Origin: Pantoea sp. IMH
Lineage (GTDB): Bacteria; Pseudomonadota; Gammaproteobacteria; Enterobacterales; Enterobacteriaceae
Assembly: GCF_000599885.1 (NCBI RefSeq)
Contig: NZ_JFGT01000006.1
Span: 682,001-746,000 of the forward strand
DNA: 64,000 nucleotides
Reading direction: 5' to 3'
Shown: positions 8,224 to 18,006 of the stretch, in pieces
Position numbering within the stretch: the stretch's first letter is position 1
Layout: each line of letters opens with the position of its first letter
Program-made: the position numbers and the translations under genes
Notes under the pieces: generated by a model
The model's database searches: none
What the model saw: the letters and a program-made list of their open reading frames with translations, nothing else
What the model was told of the DNA's origin: nothing

Positions 8224-8848
8224 TACGCACCTCCCGTAAATTCTGAATCGCGCCTTCCTTATCGCCGGTTGGCCGCGCTTTCGGATGTGGTTTCACCACC
8301 AGGTTTGGATGGGTAAAGCTGGCTGACGGCAAAGGGGCAATCTGGTTTTCCACGCCGTACTTCTGGCGCAGTTCGTCGATCGGTCCGAAGTCCAGCGCGC
8401 GTTGCGGGCAGGAATCGACGCAAATCGGCCGCAGATTCTTTTCCAGCCGGTCCAGACAGCCGTCGCATTTGCGCATCACTTTCGCTTTGGCGTCAAACTG
8501 CGGCGCACCGTATGGGCAGCGCATTTCACAGTAGCGGCAGCCCACACAAATGGAATCATCCACCAGAACCAGCCCGTCTTCATCGCGCTTATGCATTGCC
8601 CCGGTCGGGCAGCCCGCCACGCAGGTGGGTTGATCGCAGTGGTTACAGGCTATCGACAGGTAATAGCTGAAGGTATCGTTGTGCCAGCTATCCCCTTCCT
8701 GCACCCAGCTGCCGCCGCCATATTCATAAACACGGCGCAGTTTCGGACCCACATCTAAATCTTTATTATCCTTACAGCTCACCTGGCAGGTTTTACAGCC
8801 CGAGCAGCGCGAGGAGTCAACGTAAAAGCCATACTGTTTCATTTTCAT
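8216..8848 (-). CDS. dmsB: DMSO reductase-type iron-sulfur subunit
   Basis: This 210-residue protein moves electrons between the membrane anchor and the molybdenum subunit through four 4Fe-4S clusters. All ligand groups are visible: CSGCKTCQVSCKD, CNHCDQPTCVAGCPTGAM, CVGCRYCEMRCPYG and CDGCLDRL with CVDSCPQRA. It starts MKMKQYGFYVDSSRC, which is typical for DmsB, 7 bases after the dmsA stop, with AAGGAGTG as ribosome site. The gene itself looks intact although its partner dmsA is disrupted. Transcription from the dms promoter would have to cross the 15-kb transposon. Confidence 0.92.
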   Translation of the reverse strand: MKMKQYGFYVDSSRCSGCKTCQVSCKDNKDLDVGPKLRRVYEYGGGSWVQEGDSWHNDTFSYYLSIACNHCDQPTCVAGCPTGAMHKRDEDGLVLVDDSICVGCRYCEMRCPYGAPQFDAKAKVMRKCDGCLDRLEKNLRPICVDSCPQRALDFGPIDELRQKYGVENQIAPLPSASFTHPNLVVKPHPKARPTGDKEGAIQNLREVRNA

Positions 8849-8855
8849 TCACTCC

Positions 8856-9483
8856 TTAAGCGCGTTTGATCTCAACCAGGTTGGTATGCTGCGGGTTGCC
8901 TTTCGCCAGCGGCGACGGCAAATGGCTGGTCAGCGAGTTCATACAGCCGCCGACATCAACACCTTCGTTGTTAAGACGCGTCCATGCGCCCTGCGGCATC
9001 GCCGCCACGCCTGGCAGAATACGGTTGGTCACCTTACAGGGGATCTCCACCACGCCGCGATCGTTAAACACGTGCACGATATCCCCGGAGGTGAGCTGCC
9101 GCTCGCGGGCGTCAATCGGGTTAATCCACACCTCATCCGGCACCGCTTCATGCAGCGTCAGCACGTTGGCATAGGTAGAATGGGTGTGGCCTTTAGTATG
9201 GAAGCCGCTTAACTGTAGTGGGTACTTCGCTGTCAGTTCTTTATTCAGGTGCGACTCTTTAACCACGCAGAATTCCGGTACCGCCGGGATACGGTCCCCT
9301 TCCGGCAGGATCCATTGCTGCGCCAGATCCGCCAGCGCCTGAGAGTAGATCTCAATCTTGCCAGATGGCGTCTCCAGCGGATGAGCCGCGGCATCTTCAC
9401 GAAAATCGATAAAGGCAATGCTCTGGCGTTCGGTGGCGATTTTCTGGTCAATGATCCCTTTGTTTTTCGCTACCGACCATTCC
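8856..9483 (-). pseudogene. dmsA: dmsA 3' part, cut off by the transposon
   Basis: Reading on the minus strand from the transposon border, the frame gives EWSVAKNKGIIDQKIATE and continues through QLSGFHTKGHTHSTYANV to LVEIKRA and TAA at 8856. This is the C-terminal cofactor-binding part of a DmsA molybdoenzyme. It joins exactly in frame with the 5' part (REKRAYLPEW) once one ATTCC copy and the transposon are removed. It includes the left copy of the target duplication (9479-9483). No product is expected from this half. Confidence 0.95.
9479..9483. repeat. Left ATTCC target-site duplication of the Tn3-family element
   Basis: ATTCC stands directly before the left inverted repeat and again at 24604-24608 directly after the right one. 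Five-base duplications are normal for Tn3-family insertion. Confidence 0.93.
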
Positions 9484-9521
9484 GGGGTCCGCTTGGAAAA
9501 CGGAAATTATCCCACGCTAAG
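9484..9521. repeat. Left 38-bp inverted repeat
   Basis: The repeat starts GGGGTCCGCTTGGAAAACGG and ends CACGCTAAG. Against the right end it shows two mismatches. The stop codon of tnpA (9517-9519) lies inside it, a common arrangement in this family. Confidence 0.93.
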
Positions 9522-12501
9522 ACTGCTTTTTGTACAATTCGGTATCGACTGTGCGTAATGGCCGATATTTCCCGGACCCCAGCTTAAGATTATTACGCCA
9601 GACGTAATCTCCACTCAGATTGATATGTTCCCAGCCCAGGGGAGAAAGATGAGATACCAGTTGCTCATTAATCGGGATGCCTTTTCGTTTCAGTGACTCA
9701 ATGGCTCTTTCTATATATACCGTGTTCCACAACGTGATCGCCGCTGTCAGTAACGTCAGCCCGCTGGCGCGGTAACTCTGATTCTCCAGCCCGCGATCCC
9801 TGATTTCACCCAAACGATGCATAAAGACCGCTCGCGCAAGGGCATTACGGGCCTCGCCCTTATTCAGCCCCGCTTGTACGCGTTGGCGCAGACCGGGATC
9901 ACGGAACCAGTCCAGCATAAACAGAGTACGCTCGATGCGGCCAATCTCTCTCAGCGCTTTGGCAAGTCCATTCTGTTTTGGGTAACTGGCTAACTTCTTC
10001 ATCATCAGCGATGCGGTGACTGTCCCCTGTTTAATCGAGGTTGCCAGGCGTAATACCCCATCCCAGTGAGCCTCAATGTCTTTGAAATTCAGGCTGTTTG
10101 TTGATATGACGGACTGAAGCCCCGGATAGCGCTCGGCCTTTCCATGAATAAACAGCCGCTTGTCATGAAGATCACGGATCCTTGGCGCAAAAGCGAATCC
10201 CAGCAGGTGCATCAGGGCGAAAACATGTTCAGTGAAGCCTGCGGTATCGGTGTAATGCTCGGTAATTTCCAGATCGCTTTCATGGTACAGCAGGCCATCA
10301 AGCACGTGGGTTGAGTCGCGCACACGGCTGATCACTTTGGCGTAGAACGGGCTGTATTGGTCTGAGATATGCGTATAAATCTGCACGCCCGGCTCCTGAC
10401 CATATTTAAGATTGACCTGACCCGCATAACGTCCGTGACTGCCTACCCGAAAGTTCTGCCCGTCTGACGACGATGTAGTCCCGTCGCCCCAGAATGCGGC
10501 CAGAGGTCGCGCTTTCTGAGCGTTGACCAGCTCGGCCAGTGCCGCTGAATAAGTTTCATCTCTGATGTACCATGCCTGAATACCTTCGAGTGACGATCTT
10601 GTGGCCCCAGGGCAGGATTCAGCCATTTTTGTCAGCCCAAGATTGATGCCGTCAGCCAGAATGGTGGTCAGCAACAGCCTTCCGTCTTTTGGTCTGACGT
10701 TATTATTTTTGAGGTGCGCGAAGTGACGCGTAAATCCCGTCCAGCTGTCAACTTCTTCCAGTATCTCCGTAATTTTCGGATGGGGGAGCATGCCATAGAC
10801 CAAATCCGCAAAGGGCGAAACACCTGAAGGAACGCTGTTCTCCAGCGGAGTGATTTTTACGCCTTTATCTGAGATATCAACATCGGGCAAATCACCGGCA
10901 AGCGCCATCGCGTTAACTTCTTCCAGCCGCGATGCAAGAAGAGTCATACGGGCCTGAAGGTATGCCTGGCAATCGGTCTGAACGGCTAACTGTAACTGGT
11001 CATTATGTCGGGATTTCTCAAACTCAGCAGTAGGGATGAGATAATCATCAAAATTTCTGTAGCGGCGCGATCCTTTTACCCAGATATCACCGGAACGTAA
11101 CGCCCCCTTGAGTTCATTCAGCACGCAAAACTCGTAGTACTTGCGGTCGATCCCTGAAGGCGTGAGCACCAGTTTTCGCCAGCTTTCAGGGATAAATCCT
11201 GTGGGCGCTGCGGGTGGAACTTTACGAAGTTGTTTACGATACATTTCCGTTATGGTGTCCAGCGCATCGCTGAGCGCCTGCGCAGCAGGTGTCGCCATGA
11301 ACTGCAATGCTGACAGCATACGCGGGGCGTATTTACGCAGCGTGCTGTATTTTTCGGTGATCAGGTGAAGTGGGTCGAAATTGCCCTTACGGGACAGAAA
11401 CCGCGTTTCCTCCACGCTGTTGATGAATTCCTGCCAGGGAAGGACGTCTTCTATTGCAGTCCAGGGATCTTCGCCAGATTCTCTGGCGTTAAGTAACGCC
11501 TGCCCGACGGTAACGTACTGCTTCAGCTTGGTCTGAATAAGCTTTCCCGTTTGCTGGAGTCGTTCGGCCTGCGTGCGTTTTGCCCGGCTGAACAGAGTAC
11601 CCAGGATACGCTCGTGCAGATCAATGACTTCGTCAGTCAGGGTGGCCCTGGCCTCTGTTATTATACAAACCAGCGTCGCGTAACGTCTGACATCGGTGAA
11701 TTTTGCCAAGTCTCTGCTGCTCATTTTCCTGCCCTCACGCGCCAGTTTAAGCAATCTGTTCTGGTGAACGGAAAGCGCAATTCCATCAGGCAATCCCAGC
11801 GCGGCGATGGAATTAAGCCGGTCGATGTGTTGCAGCACGTTTTTACCGTTGATTTTACCCGGAGGCTGAAGTAGCCATGCCAGACGGGAAGGCTGTTCAT
11901 CCTCTGATATGAGCAGGCTGTCGAGTGCTGATTTATGCTGCTGTTCCAGTTGCGCGGTAAGTGCCGAAAATACGGATCGGTCAGCGAGCGTGACGACTTC
12001 GGCAAGCGTCCGTTCAATCACATCAACAGAAGGGAAAATAACATTATTGTTATGTAACCAGCTGAGCATTTCCTCCGCCAGCATAAACCCTTTGTCAGTT
12101 CTCATGGCGTAGGGGTGCAGATGCCGGATACAGTCTTTTTGCAGTGACCGACTAAACGGGGATAATTTCAGGTAGCGATAAAGTTCGGTCAGATGTTCCC
12201 AGCGGGTTTGCTCTCTCGATGCATATTCCTGCCATAAATCAGGCTGAAGTTTCAGTCGGGAAGCAACCCTGGATACAATGCCATTGTGAGGGACACTGCT
12301 TTTGTCCGGAATAAATCCAGGTCCACGCAGATAACAGAGTAATACAGTAAAGCCCAGGCGATTAGCTGGCCGTCGGTGCTTATTAATGAGCGCAACATCC
12401 TGTTCATTTAAAAAGCACATCCGAGTCAGAATCATTTCATCATCTGGAATAACCAGCAAGCGCTCCTGCTCTTCACTGCTGAGAATTTGTCGCCGTGGCA
12501 T
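9517..12501 (-). CDS. tnpA: Tn3-family transposase
   Basis: This 994-residue protein has the usual length of Tn3 transposases. It catalyses replicative transposition through 38-bp ends. The N-terminal DNA-binding half starts MPRRQILSSEEQERLL. The C-terminal catalytic half shows the family motifs: WGDGTTSSSDGQ with the first aspartate, HYTDTAGFTEHVFALMHLLG with the second, and GLENQSYRASGLTLLTAAI before NTVYIERAIESL at the glutamate region. It is divergent from tnpR across a 159-bp res region, and its frame ends inside the left inverted repeat. No stop or frameshift was found. Confidence 0.95.
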   Translation of the reverse strand: MPRRQILSSEEQERLLVIPDDEMILTRMCFLNEQDVALINKHRRPANRLGFTVLLCYLRGPGFIPDKSSVPHNGIVSRVASRLKLQPDLWQEYASREQTRWEHLTELYRYLKLSPFSRSLQKDCIRHLHPYAMRTDKGFMLAEEMLSWLHNNNVIFPSVDVIERTLAEVVTLADRSVFSALTAQLEQQHKSALDSLLISEDEQPSRLAWLLQPPGKINGKNVLQHIDRLNSIAALGLPDGIALSVHQNRLLKLAREGRKMSSRDLAKFTDVRRYATLVCIITEARATLTDEVIDLHERILGTLFSRAKRTQAERLQQTGKLIQTKLKQYVTVGQALLNARESGEDPWTAIEDVLPWQEFINSVEETRFLSRKGNFDPLHLITEKYSTLRKYAPRMLSALQFMATPAAQALSDALDTITEMYRKQLRKVPPAAPTGFIPESWRKLVLTPSGIDRKYYEFCVLNELKGALRSGDIWVKGSRRYRNFDDYLIPTAEFEKSRHNDQLQLAVQTDCQAYLQARMTLLASRLEEVNAMALAGDLPDVDISDKGVKITPLENSVPSGVSPFADLVYGMLPHPKITEILEEVDSWTGFTRHFAHLKNNNVRPKDGRLLLTTILADGINLGLTKMAESCPGATRSSLEGIQAWYIRDETYSAALAELVNAQKARPLAAFWGDGTTSSSDGQNFRVGSHGRYAGQVNLKYGQEPGVQIYTHISDQYSPFYAKVISRVRDSTHVLDGLLYHESDLEITEHYTDTAGFTEHVFALMHLLGFAFAPRIRDLHDKRLFIHGKAERYPGLQSVISTNSLNFKDIEAHWDGVLRLATSIKQGTVTASLMMKKLASYPKQNGLAKALREIGRIERTLFMLDWFRDPGLRQRVQAGLNKGEARNALARAVFMHRLGEIRDRGLENQSYRASGLTLLTAAITLWNTVYIERAIESLKRKGIPINEQLVSHLSPLGWEHINLSGDYVWRNNLKLGSGKYRPLRTVDTELYKKQS

Positions 12502-12660
12502 AAATACTTCCCTCGCGTATAGTTTCCATATGTTATGGATTGGCTATGACCGAAACCGGTCGGTTTCGTACACTGGATCTCAATACTGTCCGAAAGTGAG
12601 TGAAATTAGTTTCGGATATGCATTAAGATTCGTACATCCTTTTCGGACGGAAATTTCATT
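12502..12660. promoter_or_regulatory. Probable res site and divergent tnpA/tnpR promoters
   Basis: The gap between tnpA and tnpR contains repeated CGAAA/TTTCG words in inverted pairs: CGAAACC with GGTTTCG (12551-12568), TCCGAAA with TTTCGGA (about 12589-12615), and TTTTCGGACGG near 12640. Resolvase binds three such imperfect palindromes in Tn3-type res sites, which also overlap the promoters of both genes. Confidence 0.7.
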
Positions 12661-13254
12661 ATGTCACGCGTTTTTGCTTACTGCCGCGTCTCCACACTGG
12701 AACAGAACACGGAAAACCAGCGCATGGAAATTGAAGCGGCGGGTTTTGCCATCAGACCCCAGCGACTGATTGAGGAACATATAAGTGGTTCGGTTGCTGC
12801 CAGCGAACGTCCCGGATTTATCCGGCTGCTTGATCGCATGGAAAATGGTGATGTGCTGATCGTCACCAAGCTGGACCGTCTTGGACGAAATGCTATGGAT
12901 GTTAGGAAAACGGTGGAACAACTGGCGGCATCGGGTATCAGGGTTCACTGCCTGGCGCTGGGCGGCGTGGATCTGACCAGCCCAGCGGGGAAAATGACCA
13001 TGCAGGTTATCTCTGCTGTAGCTGAGTTTGAGAAGGATCTGCTAATCGAGCGCACACACGCCGGTATTTCACGGGCTAAGGCATCAGGGAAACGCTTTGG
13101 ACGCCCCTCTGCGCTGAATGAAGAACAGAAACAATTAGCCCTAGATCGCCTGAGTGCAGGGATCAACGTGAGTGCCGTTGCCCGTGAGTTTAATACGACA
13201 CGACAGACTATTCTCAGAGTAAAAGCGCGCCATTTTCGCAGTTCAGATCAGTAG
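12661..13254 (+). CDS. tnpR: Serine resolvase of the transposon
   Basis: This 197-residue serine recombinase resolves cointegrates at res and normally represses tnpA and tnpR. The start [15 protein letters not shown] contains the catalytic serine (Ser11). The family motifs [30 protein letters not shown] and the C-terminal helix-turn-helix ([20 protein letters not shown]) are all present. Its codons 22-71 share a near-identical DNA tract with the second copy at 18172-18738, while the flanks differ clearly between the copies, which points to recombination between two resolvase genes. Confidence 0.94.
   Translation: MSRVFAYCRVSTLEQNTENQRMEIEAAGFAIRPQRLIEEHISGSVAASERPGFIRLLDRMENGDVLIVTKLDRLGRNAMDVRKTVEQLAASGIRVHCLALGGVDLTSPAGKMTMQVISAVAEFEKDLLIERTHAGISRAKASGKRFGRPSALNEEQKQLALDRLSAGINVSAVAREFNTTRQTILRVKARHFRSSDQ
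12726..12872 (+). repeat. Direct repeat copy 1 (inside tnpR)
   Basis: This 147-bp tract matches 18219-18365 with one mismatch (12748). Outside it the two resolvase genes differ at many positions. The two copies flank about 5.3 kb with the TetR, membrane-domain and RND genes. Confidence 0.92.
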
Positions 13255-13272
13255 CTCTGGATTAAATTTTCA

Positions 13273-13854
13273 TCAACGCGCGAGTATATTTCGATGAATA
13301 AAATCGTCTATATCTTCTTTCGTCTGTTTCACTAAACCTTCAGAAGGCAAGGTTGACAGGTGTTCATAGTAACCAAAAAGCATGGCATCTAGCTGCCGCG
13401 CTACGCGTTGCGCATCAACAACACGAAACGTGCGTTCGTCCATACCGGACTGGATAATGTTCGCCAGCACCTGCTGCCACTTGTCCAAAAAAGTCTGCAT
13501 CAAACTCGCGTAGGCTTCATCATGGGTGGAGAGTAACCATAAGGAACCATATAGCTTTCGGGTTGGATCCGGGTCATTGGAAATCATACCATCAATAAAT
13601 TCCTGCAACTTCTCACCGGCGGTTAAAGGCTGAATGATGGAACAAAACTCTGCCAGCTCGTCATTCATAAAGTTTGTTACCGCCGCAAGGCACAGGGACT
13701 GCCAGTCTTTAAAATAGTGATAAATATGGCTACGGGATATGCCTAAATATTCTGTCAGATCGCGCGTTGTAACCTTTTCAATCCCCTTCTCAATAAACAA
13801 TGCCACAACAGCTTTAAGAATTTTTTCTCTCATAAGCTCAGATTTAGCTTTCAT
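13273..13854 (-). CDS. TetR-family repressor of the RND module
   Basis: This 193-residue regulator has an N-terminal TetR helix-turn-helix (about residues 10-55: ILKAVVALFIEKGIEKVTTR and DLTEYLGISRSHIYHYFKDW) and an all-helical ligand domain. It is divergent from the membrane-domain and RND genes. The gap between them holds a promoter overlaid by palindromes with TTTGAGC arms, which are the likely operators. It most likely represses both sides and is released by a small molecule, perhaps a pump substrate. The inducer is unknown. Confidence 0.88.
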   Translation of the reverse strand: MKAKSELMREKILKAVVALFIEKGIEKVTTRDLTEYLGISRSHIYHYFKDWQSLCLAAVTNFMNDELAEFCSIIQPLTAGEKLQEFIDGMISNDPDPTRKLYGSLWLLSTHDEAYASLMQTFLDKWQQVLANIIQSGMDERTFRVVDAQRVARQLDAMLFGYYEHLSTLPSEGLVKQTKEDIDDFIHRNILAR

Positions 13855-13866
13855 CTGTCACCTCTA

Positions 13867-13921
13867 TTGACTTTGAGCGTTTGCTCAAATAGTATGCCCT
13901 CAACATTGAGCGGTTGCTCTA
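13867..13921 (+). promoter_or_regulatory. Promoter with two TetR-type operators
   Basis: TTGACT (13867-13872), a 17-base spacer and TAGTAT (13890-13895) form a strong sigma-70 promoter for the rightward genes. Operator 1 fills the spacer: TTTGAGC-GTTT-GCTCAAA (13872-13889), a perfect palindrome. Operator 2 is TTGAGC-GGTT-GCTCTA (13906-13921). Their centres are 33 bp apart, about three helical turns. Bound repressor would cover the polymerase site. Confidence 0.8.
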
Positions 13922-13941
13922 TTTTAACAGGGTTGCCACTG

Positions 13942-14835
13942 ATGAACACTGAAAATATCCCTGGGCATTCCGCAAGCGGAAGTGCCTCCGGCACCTTGAA
14001 ATTATTGGCCAGCCGCAACCGCAAAAAACTGTTCTTCACCTTTTTGCTGGTTGTTGCCGAAAACGTCACCTATCTGTTGTATCCGATCCTGGCTGGTATC
14101 TCCATTAACGCCATACTGTCGGGGCAGACATTAAATGCAGTGCTTTATGGACTGATGATCTTATTTATCTGGTGTCTGGGTGCGGCGCGCAGAAGCGTGG
14201 ATACCCGCACCTTTGCTAGAATTTATGCGGCGCTGGCGGTCTCGGTGGTCATGACGCAGCGTAAAAATAATCTTAATCATTCAACCGTTGCAGCACGAGT
14301 TGCATTGTCGAGAGAGTTTGTTGATTTCTTTGAATTGCACTTGCCGATGCTCATCACTTCGCTGGTATCTATGATCGGCGCAGCGGTGATGTTGCTGATT
14401 ACTGAATCTTGGGCAGGCATTGCCTGCCTAGTCATTCTGGTTTTTCTGGCTTGCTTTCTACCCGCTTTTGCTCGGAAAAACGAAGCGCTATATAACAAAC
14501 TTAATAATCGCCTTGAAAAGGAAGTTGACTTTGTTACTCAGGCTACAACGTTATCTTTAAATCGACATTATTCTACACTCGCTAAATTACGTATACGCCT
14601 CTCTGACCGTGAAGCCATAGGGTATCTGTCGATTGGTGTGCTTGTCGCCATGTTATTTAGCCTGACCATTATCTGGATGACGCAGTCATCGGGGATCAGT
14701 GCCGGGCATATTTATTCAGTGATGACCTATATGTGGATGTTTGCTACCAGTCTTGATGATGGCCCACAGCTACTGGAGAAATATTCACAGCTTAAGGATA
14801 TTGGCAAACGGGTGAGTACTGAGACTGGGGAATAA
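13942..14835 (+). CDS. ABC-exporter-like six-helix membrane protein without ATPase domain
   Basis: This 297-residue membrane protein begins at ATG 13942 (MNTENIPGHS). A frame open back to 13867 would overlap the promoter and operators. It resembles the six-transmembrane domain of ABC exporters (hydrophobic stretches include LFFTFLLVVAENVTYLLYPI, LITSLVSMIGAAVMLLITES and LSIGVLVAMLFSLTIIWM) but no Walker A, signature or Walker B motif follows, and no ATPase gene is nearby. It lies between the regulator and the RND pump and is probably co-transcribed with the pump. Its function is unknown; it may modulate or assist the pump or act alone. Confidence 0.75.
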   Translation: MNTENIPGHSASGSASGTLKLLASRNRKKLFFTFLLVVAENVTYLLYPILAGISINAILSGQTLNAVLYGLMILFIWCLGAARRSVDTRTFARIYAALAVSVVMTQRKNNLNHSTVAARVALSREFVDFFELHLPMLITSLVSMIGAAVMLLITESWAGIACLVILVFLACFLPAFARKNEALYNKLNNRLEKEVDFVTQATTLSLNRHYSTLAKLRIRLSDREAIGYLSIGVLVAMLFSLTIIWMTQSSGISAGHIYSVMTYMWMFATSLDDGPQLLEKYSQLKDIGKRVSTETGE

Positions 14836-14922
14836 GAGTGACCGCGCCCTGCTTAAAACCGGCGTAAGTCATGTCGGTCTGTCTTTTTAAATAATTCAGA
14901 AATATCAATACGGATTAACTTC

Positions 14923-17900
14923 ATGTCTCAGTTTTTTATTGAGCGACCTGTCTTTGCTTGGGTTATCGCGTTATTTATTATTCTCGGTGGTGTCCTGGCG
15001 ATCCCTAAACTGCCTGTGGCTCAATATCCGGCTGTGGCACCGCCTACCGTGTCGATCTCCGTGAGTTATCCCGGAGCCACGCCGGAAACGATGAACACAT
15101 CGGTTATCTCTCTGCTTGAACGTGAAATTTCAGGGGTTGATGATCTGCTGTATTTTGAGTCAACCAGCGATACTTCGGGTTCGGCATCCATTACGGTGAC
15201 GTTTAAGCCGGGTACCGATATCAAACTCGCCCAAATGGATATTCAGAACCAAATCAAAGTGGTTGAACCACGCCTTCCACAAGTAGTGCGGCAGAATGGT
15301 GTAAGCGTAGAAGCGGCAAATTCAGGTTTTCTGATGATGGTGGGACTAAAATCGCCTTCTAAGACGTATCAGGAAGCTGATTTGAGCGATTATTTTGCCC
15401 GCAATGTTAGCGATGAGCTACGTCGTGTTCCTGGCGTAGGTAAAGTCCAGTTGTTTGGTGCCGAAAAGGCCATGCGCATCTGGCTGGATCCGATAAAGAT
15501 GTACACTTTTAAGCTGTCAGTTAATGAGGTGATCGCTGCGCTTAGCCAACAAAACGTTCTGGTTTCACCGGGCCGTGTTGGTGATGAGCCTGCTGCATCC
15601 GGCCAACGGGTAACTTATCCGCTTATAGTGAAAGGTCAGCTCGATTCGATAAAGGAGTTCCGCAATATTACCATTAGAGCAGAAACCAGCGGCGCTCGCT
15701 TAAAGCTGGCAGATATTGCCCGGGTGGAATCCGGCCTGCAAAGCTATGCCTTTGCGATACGTGAAAATGGTTTGCCCGCAACGGCAGCGGCGATCCAGCT
15801 TGCTCCGGGGGCTAATGCAATCAGTACTGCAGCCGGTATTCATGCGCGGCTTGCAGAGCTTTCTGCTAACTTGCCGCAAGGGATGGCGTTCTCGGTACCC
15901 TTTGATACGGCACCCTTTGTCAAACTGTCGATTGAGAAAGTCATTCACACCTTTATTGAAGCGATGGTTCTGGTCTTCCTGGTGATGCTGCTGTTTCTAC
16001 ATAAAATCCGTTGTACGCTGATCCCTGCCATTGTGGCCCCAGTGGCGTTACTGGGTACGTTCACCATCATGTTGTTATGCGGTTTTTCTATCAACGTACT
16101 GACCATGTTTGGCATGGTGTTAGCTATCGGCATCATTGTAGATGATGCGATCGTAGTGGTGGAAAATGTCGAACGCCTGATGGAAGAGAAGGGATTGTCG
16201 CCCCAAGAGGCCACGCGCGCGGCAATGAACGAAATTACCCCGGCAATTATCGGCATTACTCTGGTGTTAACCGCCGTATTTATCCCTATGGGATTCGCCA
16301 GTGGATCGGTTGGTGTTATTTACCGTCAGTTTGCGCTTTCTATGGCAGTTTCGATTCTATTTTCGGCATTTTTGGCGCTGACACTGACCCCGGCGCTCTG
16401 CGCGTCTTTACTAAAGCCGCATCCTCAACAAGATGGCTATAAAAAAGGTTTTTCGGCCTGGTTTAATCGTCATTTTAGTACCTTATCAATCCATTATGAA
16501 TCAGGGCTGCGATATGTGCTGAAGCGTACTGGAAGGATGATGCTGTTGTATGCCGTTCTTTGCGGTTTACTGCTGATTGCTCTGCAAAACCTCCCTTCAT
16601 CATTTTTACCGGATGAGGATCAGGGCTACTTTATGTCCTCTATTCAGTTGCCTTCAGATGCCACTATGGAGCGGACTCTCGAAGTCGTGCAGCGCTTTGA
16701 GGATGTCATCGAGACGCGTAAAGCTGTCGAGAGCAATGTTATGATCCTTGGGTTTGGTTTTTCCGGATCTGGTCCCAACACCGCCATGGCGTTTACCACA
16801 TTAAAGGACTGGCAATATCGAAACGACGCGACGGCTCAGGGCGAGGCAGACTTTGTGCAAACTGCTTTGGAGAAAGTCTCTGAAGCCACTACGCTGAGCC
16901 TGCTCCCCCCGGCTATCTCTGATATGGGGACGTCATCAGGCTTTACGCTGTATATCGAAGACCGTGCAGGGAAAGGTTACCCAGCGTTGAAAGCGGCAAC
17001 AGAGAAGCTCATCGCACTTGCCAACAAAAGTTCATCGCTAACGGATGTCTACATTGACGGACTTCCTGAAGGGGTAAGCATATCGTTGAATGTGGACAGG
17101 GAAAAAGCCGAAGCTTTCGGTGTGTCATTTGATGAGATTAACCAAGCGATCTCTGCCACTTCCGGATCTTATTATGTTAATGACTACACGGACAATGGCC
17201 GCGTTCAGCAGGTTATAGTCCAGGCTGACACCGCTTACAGAATGCAGCTGACTGACTTACTGAAAGTGTCGGTCAAAAACAAAACGGGTGGAATGGTACC
17301 TCTTTCCTCTTTCATCACGCCGTCCTGGGTTCAGGCTCCACAACAATTAAATCGCTATCAGGGCTATCCTGCAATAAGGGTGACGGGAAGTGCCGCACCA
17401 GGGCAGTCAAGCGGTAGCGCTATGGCGGAAATGGATCGCCTTGCGAGTGAATTACCTCAGGGATTCAGAGCCGAGTGGGCGGGCAGTTCGCTACAGGAAA
17501 GAGAATCAGCGTCTCAACTTCCAGGGCTTATTTTGTTATCCATCCTGGTGGTGTTTATGGTACTTGCAGCACTCTATGAAAGCTGGTCAATACCCTTTGC
17601 GGTAATATTAGTCGTTCCGTTGGGACTGGCGGGAGCAGTGTGTGCGGTAATGGTTGCTGACATGTCGAATGACGTATTTTTCCGGGTGGGAATGATAACC
17701 ATCATTGGGCTTTCGACCAAAAACGCCATATTGATTATTGAATTCGCCCGGCAATTACGTTTGCAGGGTATGGATATTTTCGCCGCAATCTTGCAGGCAG
17801 CCAGACAACGATTACGGCCAATTTTGATGACTTCACTGGCCTTTACGCTGGGAGTCGTCCCCTTAATGCTCGCCAGTGGTGCCAGTGACAGGACTCAGCA

Positions 17901-18006
17901 TGCCATTGGAACGGGGGTCTTTGGCGGCATGATAAGTGGGACTTTATTAGCAATATTTTTTGTGCCTGTATTTTTTGTTTTAGTCATGCGGATGTATAAA
18001 AAATAA
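14923..18006 (+). CDS. RND multidrug efflux pump (HAE-1 type), inner-membrane subunit
   Basis: This 1027-residue protein has the full RND architecture: twelve membrane segments and two large periplasmic loops. The proton-relay residues are present: GIIVDDAIVVVENVERL in TM4 (double Asp) and the TM10 lysine in GLSTKNAILIIEFARQL. The start MSQFFIERPVFAWVIALF is typical. HAE-1 pumps export drugs and work with a membrane-fusion adaptor and an outer-membrane channel. Neither is encoded in this transposon, so the pump must borrow a host adaptor (AcrA or the OqxA of this window are candidates) or stay inactive. It is distinct from OqxB at 48725. Substrates are unknown. Confidence 0.92.
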   Translation: MSQFFIERPVFAWVIALFIILGGVLAIPKLPVAQYPAVAPPTVSISVSYPGATPETMNTSVISLLEREISGVDDLLYFESTSDTSGSASITVTFKPGTDIKLAQMDIQNQIKVVEPRLPQVVRQNGVSVEAANSGFLMMVGLKSPSKTYQEADLSDYFARNVSDELRRVPGVGKVQLFGAEKAMRIWLDPIKMYTFKLSVNEVIAALSQQNVLVSPGRVGDEPAASGQRVTYPLIVKGQLDSIKEFRNITIRAETSGARLKLADIARVESGLQSYAFAIRENGLPATAAAIQLAPGANAISTAAGIHARLAELSANLPQGMAFSVPFDTAPFVKLSIEKVIHTFIEAMVLVFLVMLLFLHKIRCTLIPAIVAPVALLGTFTIMLLCGFSINVLTMFGMVLAIGIIVDDAIVVVENVERLMEEKGLSPQEATRAAMNEITPAIIGITLVLTAVFIPMGFASGSVGVIYRQFALSMAVSILFSAFLALTLTPALCASLLKPHPQQDGYKKGFSAWFNRHFSTLSIHYESGLRYVLKRTGRMMLLYAVLCGLLLIALQNLPSSFLPDEDQGYFMSSIQLPSDATMERTLEVVQRFEDVIETRKAVESNVMILGFGFSGSGPNTAMAFTTLKDWQYRNDATAQGEADFVQTALEKVSEATTLSLLPPAISDMGTSSGFTLYIEDRAGKGYPALKAATEKLIALANKSSSLTDVYIDGLPEGVSISLNVDREKAEAFGVSFDEINQAISATSGSYYVNDYTDNGRVQQVIVQADTAYRMQLTDLLKVSVKNKTGGMVPLSSFITPSWVQAPQQLNRYQGYPAIRVTGSAAPGQSSGSAMAEMDRLASELPQGFRAEWAGSSLQERESASQLPGLILLSILVVFMVLAALYESWSIPFAVILVVPLGLAGAVCAVMVADMSNDVFFRVGMITIIGLSTKNAILIIEFARQLRLQGMDIFAAILQAARQRLRPILMTSLAFTLGVVPLMLASGASDRTQHAIGTGVFGGMISGTLLAIFFVPVFFVLVMRMYKK

